A DNA stretch of 64,000 nt, taken from the NCBI GenBank assembly GCA_902530745.1, contig CACABO010000008.1:1-64000 (forward strand), given 5' to 3'. The first letter of the stretch is position 1. Each line of letters begins with the position of its first letter. A program made the translations under genes and the position numbers. The notes beneath the pieces were generated by a model. It was not told the DNA's origin, did not search any database, and saw only the letters and a program-made list of their open reading frames with translations. Source of the DNA: an uncultured Alphaproteobacteria bacterium (lineage in GTDB: Bacteria > Pseudomonadota > Alphaproteobacteria > HIMB59). Positions 17,288 to 23,853 of the stretch are shown here, in pieces.

Positions 17288-17389
17288 ATGGAATTCTTAA
17301 TATGGTTTTGGAATGCAGGTGAGCTTCTGATGATTATAGGTATTGGGATTATTATAATTGGATTATTATTTTATAGAAAAAAAAAATAA
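17288..17389 (+). CDS. Candidate 33-residue single-pass membrane peptide
   Basis: ATG 17288 to TAA 17389 encodes a peptide with a hydrophobic core rich in Ile/Leu (MIIGIGIIIIGLLF) and a C-terminal RKKK cluster, the arrangement of a positive-inside single-pass membrane peptide. It lies 4 bp after the AhpD-like gene and may be co-transcribed. No family is recognised. The reading rests on position and composition, and in an AT-rich genome a short hydrophobic ORF can arise by chance. Confidence 0.4.
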   Translation: MEFLIWFWNAGELLMIIGIGIIIIGLLFYRKKK

Positions 17390-17452
17390 ATTATTAGGTT
17401 ATTTATTTTATTATTTTATTTATGATCTCCAAAATTATTATAATATTAAATA

Positions 17453-17692
17453 ATGTATTACGATGATGATAATGATGACGATAATACGTTGTTAGGCAGG
17501 CTTACTGAGCTAAATAGAGCCCTAAGTCAAATGATGAGAAACACCAGCGAAAGAAATATTGTTGAAAAGCTACATACTTACCAACTTGCTATAAAAAAAA
17601 CTCTAAAAGTTATGACTAAAAAACAGCTTAGTACTATTTCTGAGTCCTCCAATGAATACGAAGATAGATTAGAACGAGGGGACTTTGACTAA
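17453..17692 (+). CDS. Hypothetical acidic helical protein
   Basis: A 79-residue protein with a strikingly acidic N-terminus (MYYDDDNDDDN) followed by a probable helical segment with LTELNRALSQMM and KTLKVMTKKQL, and an acidic tail. I do not recognise it. It is probably soluble. It is convergent with ribA: the two stops lie 5 bp apart inside a short inverted repeat (17687-17702). Confidence 0.5.
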   Translation: MYYDDDNDDDNTLLGRLTELNRALSQMMRNTSERNIVEKLHTYQLAIKKTLKVMTKKQLSTISESSNEYEDRLERGDFD

Positions 17693-17702
17693 ATTTTTAG
17701 TC
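17687..17702. terminator. Possible weak terminator hairpin between convergent genes
   Basis: GACTAAATTTTTAGTC is an inverted repeat (GACTAAA/TTTAGTC) spanning both convergent stop codons and followed on the plus strand by TAAATTTTT. It is AT-rich and short, so terminator function is only a suggestion. Confidence 0.35.
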
Positions 17703-18815
17703 TAAATTTTTAAAACCGTAGCCTGTTTTTTTTACTCTTGTCTTAAAATAATTCTTATTAAATTTGTTAATTGTAGGTTTTGTATTTATTTGCTTGGCAA
17801 TTTTAATACCAGCTTTTTTAAGAGAAGAGACTTTTGTAAAATTATTTGTGATAATATTGACTTTATTTACTTTTAATAACTTAAGTATCTTAGCGGCAAT
17901 ATTAAAATCTCTTTCATCATCTAAAAAACCTATGTTGTGATCAGCATCAATAGTATCCAAGCCTTTTGATTGAAGAGAATATGCCCTCATTTTATTTGCT
18001 AGTCCTATACCTCTCCCTTCTTGATCTAAATAAAGGATAATACCTCCTTTATTTTTAACCATATAGTTTAAAGAGTTATTTAATTGTTCTCCGCAATCAC
18101 ATTTTCTAGAGTGAAATATATCTCCAGTAAAACAAGCTGAGTGAATTCTAAGGTTTGTTGGTTGTTTTAAATTTTTTGGTTTAATTATGATCGCGATATG
18201 TCTTCTAGCACCAATATATGACTTAAAAATATTAAAAGTAGTAGATGCAACATTAGGTAAGGGCACATTTGCACTTGAAACTAATCTGATACTATTAGTT
18301 ATAAATTTATTCTGATTTTTTAACTCTTTATGGTTAAATCTTAATAGACCAAGTTGTAATATTAGATTATCAATATTTTTATAATATTTAGAATTAATTT
18401 TTTTAAATACAAGTGATGGTATTACCTTCGCATTTTTGGCTATATCTAAGCAGACATTATGGAAGTCTTTACTTTTGATATAAGGCTCATCTTTAAATAA
18501 TATTTTATTCTGATCAGATAAAGGGTTAATGAATAAACTTAATAAAGATTTATTTGATATTTTTTTATTTATTTTTAAATAAATATTTGTTGATACTTTA
18601 TTTTCAAATATTGATTTTGCTTTTTGTTTTGTGATTAAAAGATATTTGTCTTTTTGTAGGTATTGATTGAATTGATTTAGAATTTTATTGTCCGAATGTT
18701 CAATATTAAAGAACATCCAATAATTTTTATTTTCTTTGATAACTATTGGTCTTCCGGTTCTAAGCTCATTGATAGCCCTATCAATAAATGTGCCAAAATT
18801 TGATTTTAAACTCAT
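17697..18815 (-). CDS. ribA: GTP cyclohydrolase II with alphaproteobacterial N-terminal extension
   Basis: A 372-residue protein whose C-terminal half is GTP cyclohydrolase II. Zinc cysteines are C228, C239 and C241 (SACFTGDIFHSRKCDCGEQ), then DQEGRGIGLANKMRAYSLQ with the catalytic Tyr (Y279, equivalent to E. coli Y105) and DDERDF with the Arg (R302, equivalent to R128). It should open GTP to the diaminopyrimidine that starts riboflavin synthesis. The N-terminal about 170 residues (start FIDRAINELRTGRPIVI) look like the degenerate extension found on alphaproteobacterial RibA, not an active DHBP synthase. It is divergent from a RibD-type reductase over 41 bp and borders a pterin/riboflavin-like cluster. 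Confidence 0.9.
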   Translation of the reverse strand: MSLKSNFGTFIDRAINELRTGRPIVIKENKNYWMFFNIEHSDNKILNQFNQYLQKDKYLLITKQKAKSIFENKVSTNIYLKINKKISNKSLLSLFINPLSDQNKILFKDEPYIKSKDFHNVCLDIAKNAKVIPSLVFKKINSKYYKNIDNLILQLGLLRFNHKELKNQNKFITNSIRLVSSANVPLPNVASTTFNIFKSYIGARRHIAIIIKPKNLKQPTNLRIHSACFTGDIFHSRKCDCGEQLNNSLNYMVKNKGGIILYLDQEGRGIGLANKMRAYSLQSKGLDTIDADHNIGFLDDERDFNIAAKILKLLKVNKVNIITNNFTKVSSLKKAGIKIAKQINTKPTINKFNKNYFKTRVKKTGYGFKNLD

Positions 18816-18856
18816 AGACTATATATATACTCAATAGTACTTGATACAGATGAAAA

Positions 18857-19687
18857 ATGATAACAAAGCATAATATTTCTTCACTATTTGAATTTGTAAA
18901 AAAACAAAAAAAATCAAATATCTTAAGAATTGATTTAATTAACAAATCGTTTGTACTTAGTCAACATTCTAAAACCAATCATATTTTAATTGATAAAAAT
19001 GGTGTTAATTTTAATTGTAAGATTGAAAAAAAAATAAATGAAATAGCACAAATTTTGTTACCAATATTGATGATAAAAAAAAAATTCTATATCGGTCAAA
19101 TTGGGCAAAGCTTAGACGGTAAAATTGCACTTTTAAACGGTAATTCTCATTACATTAATGATAAAAATAGTATTTCATACCTTCATAGCCTTCGTTCAGT
19201 TTGTGATGCAGTTATTGTTGGTGTAAATACAATAAAAAAAGATAATCCCTTGCTAACTACAAGAGCAATTAATGGCTCAAATCCTCAGAGGATTATCATA
19301 GATCCGTCTCTAAAATTAACAAATAACTATAAAATATTTAAAGATGGTTTTTCAAATATCATATTTACACACTCTAATATTAAAAAGAATTTAAATAATT
19401 CAGAAATTTATAAATTACCTGAAAGAAATTTTACAAATCTTATATACAAACATATGAATAATTTAGGTTTTAAGTACGTATTAGTAGAAGGTGGTTCCAA
19501 AACTATATCTAAATTTCTTGAGAATAAATTATTAGACATTATGCAATTTATAATAGCACCAACAATTATTGGTTCTGGTATTAATTCTATAAATATTAAA
19601 CCTATAACAAATTTAAAAAAAGTTATTAGAACAAAAAATAAAATTTATAAATTTGGCGAAGAAATGATAGTAAGTTTAGAGTTTTAA
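18857..19687 (+). CDS. Stand-alone RibD-type pyrimidine reductase
   Basis: A 276-residue protein whose C-terminal about 215 residues are a RibD_C (dihydrofolate-reductase-like) domain: GQIGQSLDGKIAL, SVCDAVIVGVNTIKKDNPLLTTR, and LVEGGSKTISKFL are the usual substrate- and NADPH-binding motifs. The zinc deaminase domain of bacterial bifunctional RibD is absent, and no zinc-cysteine pattern is present in the N-terminal 75 residues. It should reduce a ribosylaminopyrimidine to the ribityl form, or an analogue, as archaeal-type reductases do. It is divergent from ribA and convergent with the methyltransferase (12-bp overlap). Confidence 0.87.
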   Translation: MITKHNISSLFEFVKKQKKSNILRIDLINKSFVLSQHSKTNHILIDKNGVNFNCKIEKKINEIAQILLPILMIKKKFYIGQIGQSLDGKIALLNGNSHYINDKNSISYLHSLRSVCDAVIVGVNTIKKDNPLLTTRAINGSNPQRIIIDPSLKLTNNYKIFKDGFSNIIFTHSNIKKNLNNSEIYKLPERNFTNLIYKHMNNLGFKYVLVEGGSKTISKFLENKLLDIMQFIIAPTIIGSGINSINIKPITNLKKVIRTKNKIYKFGEEMIVSLEF

Positions 19688-20464
19688 AGCTAAAAAATCT
19701 TTATTTCTTAGAAATAATTTTGATTGATTTTTTTTAATATTTTCCCTTCTAAAATCTAACCATCTATCTAATGATATCTTATTTTTTTCAAGTACATTTT
19801 CACAAAAATCTAAAAATATATTTTGAAATTTTTTATTCTTTGATACATCCCAACTCGAGTCAAAAACAAATGTTTTGTGTGACTTAGAAAACAATTTATT
19901 AATTATTTGACTACAGTTTTTACCAACTGCTTTTTGCCCAATACCTTTATCTGACTCCTGATCTTTATTAAATAGATTTAAAACGTATTGATCATCTTTA
20001 TGTTTTGGGTAAAATTTAAAAAATCCATCATAATTAATCGAAAAATATATAACTTTTGTATTTAGATTTTGTTTTTTAAATCCTAAATACCAATTTTTTG
20101 GCATTATATCTAAATACGCAGATCCTGTAATAATATCGTATTTTTCAAATTTAAAACTTTTTATATTTTTGATTAAATCAAATTTTTTATAATTTATATT
20201 TATAATTTTATTATTATTGTTTGTTTTTTTCTTAAATTCTTTAATTGACTCAAATGATATGTCTATCATATCCCATGATTGCCTTTTTTTAAGTTTAGGG
20301 TACAGATATCTATAGTTGGAACCTGTTCCACAACCTAAATCAGCGATAGACAATATTTTGTACTCTTGAAAATATTTATTTATTTTTTCTATAATTTTTT
20401 TATTTCTTGAAACTTTATCAATTTTCTCTCGAAGAAATAGCCAATCATTATTAAATTTATGCAT
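19676..20464 (-). CDS. Class I SAM-dependent methyltransferase of the pterin/riboflavin-like cluster
   Basis: A 262-residue Rossmann methyltransferase. Motif I is ADLGCGTGSNYRYL (about 40-53), the acidic residue after strand 2 is in DMIDISFES, and a region ITGSAYLDIMP corresponds to motif III/IV. The conserved-looking N-terminus NDWLFLREKIDKVSRN precedes the fold. The substrate is unknown. It is the last gene of a four-gene minus-strand unit and overlaps the glycosyltransferase by 8 bp, which suggests it modifies the same product. Confidence 0.82.
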   Translation of the reverse strand: MHKFNNDWLFLREKIDKVSRNKKIIEKINKYFQEYKILSIADLGCGTGSNYRYLYPKLKKRQSWDMIDISFESIKEFKKKTNNNNKIININYKKFDLIKNIKSFKFEKYDIITGSAYLDIMPKNWYLGFKKQNLNTKVIYFSINYDGFFKFYPKHKDDQYVLNLFNKDQESDKGIGQKAVGKNCSQIINKLFSKSHKTFVFDSSWDVSKNKKFQNIFLDFCENVLEKNKISLDRWLDFRRENIKKNQSKLFLRNKDFLALKL

Positions 20465-21500
20465 TTTTTATTATCTTGATAAAAAGATCCCCAGATTGTA
20501 TTGGTGTTAAAAATTTTCTCTTATTTTGTGATAATTTTTTCGATAAATCTGAATTAAATGCATTTTTAGTAATTAATTTTGATAAACTTTTTTCTTTGAA
20601 ATTATTTAAGTAGATAATTCCATCCCTTTTTAGAGTACTTATAATTGTTTTAGTTTTATATGTAATAATCATTTTTTTGAGTTGTAGGGCATTAGCAAGT
20701 GACATACCAAAACCTTCATATTTACTTACTGAGACATAGAAGTCACACTTAGAATATAGTTTTGATAATATATTAGTCGATACATTACTATGAAACTTAA
20801 CTTTTTTACTTAATCTATAATCACTTATAATTTTAAGTAATCTATTATAGTATTTACTCTCTCTAGTTATATCTCCTACAATATTTAATTTTATTTTATC
20901 CATGTATCTTAATTCGTTTAACAGATAATGATAATTTTTTCTCTCAATAATACTTCCTACAGATAGTAAATTTATATTTTTATCCCTTTTTAATTTATAT
21001 TTTTTTAATTTTTCTATTCCAGGCTCAACAACATGAATTTTTCGCTTATTAATTTTAAATTTTTCAAAAATTAGTTGTTTTGTATCACTTGAAGTGACAA
21101 TTATTTTTTTCGTTTTCTTATATAATTTTTTAGCGTTCTTAAGAAAAAATTGACTTTGATTACCATTAAATTCTAGATAAAGAGGGTGGTGTATAAGAGC
21201 TATTACTACAAATCTATCTAAAAAGTTTATTATACTATCAATACACTCAAAAACTAATCCATCAAAAATTAGTACTGCATTATCAGGTAATTTTTCTAAA
21301 GTTTTTTTTAGATTTTTTAAGTCATTTTCTTTAGGAAAGGGAAAGCTGTTAGCTAGTTTGATAGCATTTAAATTAAATTTAATTTTTTTTGCTCTTTTTA
21401 ATATATTTTTTTCATAAATGTAACCGCCTGTTTTGGTATTAATATCACCTGGATAAATAAAATAATAAGATTTATTGTGTATTACTGATCTCTTGTTCAT
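20457..21500 (-). CDS. GT4-type glycosyltransferase
   Basis: A 347-residue GT-B glycosyltransferase. The donor-binding C-terminal domain shows NLLSVGSIIERKNYHYL (about 180), KVKFHSNVSTNILSKLYSKCDFYVSVSKYEGFGMSLANAL in order. In the family's E-x7-E motif the first Glu (YEGFG) is present but the second is Asn. The gene overlaps the pterin-synthase-like gene by 29 bp and the methyltransferase by 8 bp. Few glycosyltransferases sit in pterin or flavin loci; cyanobacterial pterin glucosyltransferases are a precedent. Acceptor and sugar are unknown. Confidence 0.82.
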   Translation of the reverse strand: MNKRSVIHNKSYYFIYPGDINTKTGGYIYEKNILKRAKKIKFNLNAIKLANSFPFPKENDLKNLKKTLEKLPDNAVLIFDGLVFECIDSIINFLDRFVVIALIHHPLYLEFNGNQSQFFLKNAKKLYKKTKKIIVTSSDTKQLIFEKFKINKRKIHVVEPGIEKLKKYKLKRDKNINLLSVGSIIERKNYHYLLNELRYMDKIKLNIVGDITRESKYYNRLLKIISDYRLSKKVKFHSNVSTNILSKLYSKCDFYVSVSKYEGFGMSLANALQLKKMIITYKTKTIISTLKRDGIIYLNNFKEKSLSKLITKNAFNSDLSKKLSQNKRKFLTPIQSGDLFIKIIKNA

Positions 21501-21879
21501 AAGAAGCCCAAGCTACATTTGACTCAGTTAAAATAATTTTAATTTTATGCAACTTGTTAAAATCTTCTATGTAATCTTTTTGTAATTTAGTGCATATTCT
21601 ATCAAAAATATCTTTAGCAAGAAATTCCGTAGAGGTAATTATATTTTTAAATTCTTCAACTTCGTCTAAATTTTTATAACTATAAAATTTTAATACGTCA
21701 GAGAGAATTTCTGTTACAACTCCGAGATCCATAATAATGTTATATTTGTTAATCTCTTTTGCATAAAACTCAGCATCAACTATGTAGGTCGCTCCATGCA
21801 TATTCTGTGCTGGTCCAAAAACCTCACCCGGGAGAGAATGTGCAATTAAAATATTATTTCGAACAGTAATTGAATACAT
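21472..21879 (-). CDS. 6-pyruvoyl-tetrahydropterin synthase/QueD-like protein with altered active site
   Basis: A 135-residue T-fold protein related to PTPS/QueD. The N-terminal zinc region retains H14 (LIAHSLPG) and H28 (NMHGATYIVDAEF), but the usual HGH is HGA (H to A at 30), and the catalytic cysteine normally just before it is absent (GPAQNM). MDLGVVTEIL corresponds to the conserved strand/helix, and LTESNVAWASYE to the C-terminal Glu region. It probably binds a pterin-like ligand but is unlikely to perform the standard QueD or PTPS reaction unchanged. It is embedded in the minus-strand unit dehydrogenase-this-GT-MT. Confidence 0.82.
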   Translation of the reverse strand: MYSITVRNNILIAHSLPGEVFGPAQNMHGATYIVDAEFYAKEINKYNIIMDLGVVTEILSDVLKFYSYKNLDEVEEFKNIITSTEFLAKDIFDRICTKLQKDYIEDFNKLHKIKIILTESNVAWASYEQEISNTQ

Positions 21880-21880
21880 T

Positions 21881-22843
21881 TTAATACTTTATAGCATGCA
21901 TTATGCTTTCTGGATTATTTAATATTGAAATATAATCTTTCTCTAGATCCTTAAAGTCACTTTCAGTGTTTATTAATTTAAGAAGTTGGTTATTAGATAA
22001 AGCATTAATTGCTAAATTCAATCTTTTTTTATAATCATATTTTTTTGATAAATACTTTGGAATATTTGAAACTTGAGAACCAATAATTTTTAATCTCTTT
22101 GAGTGAAAATTACCTCCTAAATTTATTTGACCTTTTCTATTTCCATACCAACTAGCCTCAATAAATTTTCCCTCTAAATTCAATTTTTTTAGTGATTGGT
22201 TTAATACATCATAATTAGATGTTGTATTAATTATAACATCTAAATCTTTAATTTTTTTAAAATTTATAAATTTTAGTCCTAAAATATTAGCAAATTTCTT
22301 CTTTTTAATATTTATGTCAGTAATAAAGACATTTTTAAATTTTAGTAATTTATAATAGTAGGCAGTTAAAATACCAACAGAGCCCATCCCTATTATCAAT
22401 ATTTTGTTATTTAATTTTGCTTGAGTATCCCAAAAGATATTAATAGCTGTTTCCATATTTGCTGTTAGTAAATATTTTCGAATATCACCATTACCCTTTA
22501 AAATATTCACATTATTTATATCAATCTTAAATAGTGATTGATGAGGGTAAAGGCAGAATGTATTTTTATTTAAATATTTTTTTGGGCCTTCAACAATTTT
22601 ACCAATATTAATGTAACCGTATTTAATTGGAAAAGAAAAAGATCCCTCTTGAAAAGGAGATTTCATTATATCGAACTGATCTTTGCTAATATTACCAGAT
22701 GCTACTAATCTCTCAGTACCCTTACTAATTCCTGAATAAAGAGTTTTTACAAGAACAGTTTTAGAATTTTTTTTATAGCTAAGTATTTTTTTCTTAATAA
22801 TCGGTTTATTTTCATTTTTAAGCCATAGAGAATAAGTTTCCAT
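21881..22843 (-). CDS. Zinc-binding-type medium-chain dehydrogenase/reductase
   Basis: An MDR-superfamily oxidoreductase of about 320 residues. The N-terminal GroES-like part contains SGISKGTERLV and SPFQEGSFSFPIKYGYINIG. The Rossmann part has ILIIGMGSVGILTAYYYKL followed by an acidic residue in FITDINIKKKK. The start at 22843 (METYSLWL) is preferred over 22870, because it leaves 29 bp for divergent expression with the creatininase-like gene. I recall this MDR subfamily next to a PTPS-like gene in other alphaproteobacteria (memory, not checked). It is the first gene of the four-gene unit; the substrate is unknown. Confidence 0.82.
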   Translation of the reverse strand: METYSLWLKNENKPIIKKKILSYKKNSKTVLVKTLYSGISKGTERLVASGNISKDQFDIMKSPFQEGSFSFPIKYGYINIGKIVEGPKKYLNKNTFCLYPHQSLFKIDINNVNILKGNGDIRKYLLTANMETAINIFWDTQAKLNNKILIIGMGSVGILTAYYYKLLKFKNVFITDINIKKKKFANILGLKFINFKKIKDLDVIINTTSNYDVLNQSLKKLNLEGKFIEASWYGNRKGQINLGGNFHSKRLKIIGSQVSNIPKYLSKKYDYKKRLNLAINALSNNQLLKLINTESDFKDLEKDYISILNNPESIMHAIKY

Positions 22844-22872
22844 AATAATTATATAAATGTTAAATATCACTT

Positions 22873-23631
22873 ATGCTATCAAAGTTTTGGTCCGATTTAA
22901 CATCAGCAGATATTAGTAAATTAGGTAAAAATAAAATACTTATTCTTCCATTTTCATCTGTAGAACAACATGGAGAACACCTTCCATCAGGTACTGATAA
23001 ATTGATATTAGATGGAATTTTAAATACTTTTGTTAAAAAATATCCCAAACTTAATAAATATTTAATTCTACCAAACATCTCTATAGGTTCAGCGAGTGAG
23101 CATAATAGCTTCGAGGGCACTCTATCCTCGAAATCTACAAATTATATTGATTATATTATCAGCATAGTTGGTGAGTTATGTATTCGTAGATATAAAAAAT
23201 TTATCTTCTTAAATAGTCATGGCGGACAAATTAGTCACTTAGATATAGCTGCTAAAGAAATTAAAAGTAGATATAAAGCTGTCGATATTGTTAAGGCACA
23301 TTATTTTTTATTTAAAGGTTTTGAAAAAATTATTCCAAAAAAGGAATTACTTTATGGATATCATGGAGGTGAATTTGAAACATCAATAATGCTCCACCTT
23401 TATCCAGAATTGATAAAATTAAATAAAATTAAAAGAAACAAACTCTCATCTGACTTTAAATCTAAAAAAATAATTTCTTATGAAAGAACAATTAAAAGAG
23501 CTTGGAATACAAAAGATTTGTCCAAGACAGGTATAATTGGCAATCCTACAAAATCCTCTGCAGATAAAGGAAAAAGAATTCTAGATCTTACATCAAGAAC
23601 CTTAAAAAAAATAATTGATGAAATGAAGTAG
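22873..23631 (+). CDS. Creatininase-family amidohydrolase
   Basis: A 252-residue protein of the creatininase/ArfB/MftE superfamily. Metal ligands match by spacing: E31, H33 and D42 in VEQHGEHLPSGTD, a histidine in NSHGGQISH, and the glutamate in HGGEFETS. Family members hydrolyse creatinine (creatininase), the formamidopyrimidine intermediate of archaeal riboflavin/F420 synthesis (ArfB), or a peptide (MftE). Its location beside GTP cyclohydrolase II, RibD reductase and PTPS-like genes makes a pyrimidine or pterin amide substrate plausible. It is divergent from the dehydrogenase operon, and its stop is followed within a few bases by tRNA-Cys on the other strand. Confidence 0.85.
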   Translation: MLSKFWSDLTSADISKLGKNKILILPFSSVEQHGEHLPSGTDKLILDGILNTFVKKYPKLNKYLILPNISIGSASEHNSFEGTLSSKSTNYIDYIISIVGELCIRRYKKFIFLNSHGGQISHLDIAAKEIKSRYKAVDIVKAHYFLFKGFEKIIPKKELLYGYHGGEFETSIMLHLYPELIKLNKIKRNKLSSDFKSKKIISYERTIKRAWNTKDLSKTGIIGNPTKSSADKGKRILDLTSRTLKKIIDEMK

Positions 23632-23705
23632 TGGAGGCCCACCCCGGAATCGAACCGAGCTACAAGGATTTGCAGTCCTCTGCATAACCAATCTGCCAGC
23701 GGGCC
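23632..23705 (-). tRNA. tRNA-Cys (anticodon GCA), CCA encoded
   Basis: The minus strand reads GGCCCGC...GTGGGCC then TCCA, forming an acceptor stem with one G-U pair. The anticodon loop CTGCAAA gives GCA, and the T-arm is CTCGGTTCGATTCCGGG. Length is 74 nt with the CCA encoded. Confidence 0.97.
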
Positions 23706-23763
23706 ATTTGTCAATTTTTATAGCACTTTTTTATAAATTAGTTCAATTCAATTTTTCCTCTTA

Positions 23764-23780
23764 ATGCATATAAAATGCAT
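23764..23780 (+). repeat. Direct repeat ATGCAT, one helical turn apart, upstream of GS-like gene
   Basis: The 148-bp spacer before the glutamine-synthetase-like gene contains ATGCAT at 23764-23769 and again at 23775-23780, starts 11 bp apart. ATGCAT is itself palindromic. This could be a tandem operator for a dimeric regulator. It is a weak inference, since only two copies exist in an AT-rich spacer. Confidence 0.3.
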
Positions 23781-23853
23781 AAAGATTGAAATAGATTAAC
23801 TGTAGTTTAGACATAAAGTTTATATTAATATTTTTATATTATAAATATTTGTC

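Noticed and set aside
17697-18815. Bifunctional RibBA (DHBP synthase plus GTP cyclohydrolase II)
   Set aside because: The N-terminal region has no recognisable DHBP synthase active-site motifs; only the cyclohydrolase half is intact.
23478-23714. Minus-strand ORF over the creatininase end and tRNA-Cys
   Set aside because: It is antisense to a well-supported gene and runs through a tRNA; no protein-like motif is seen.
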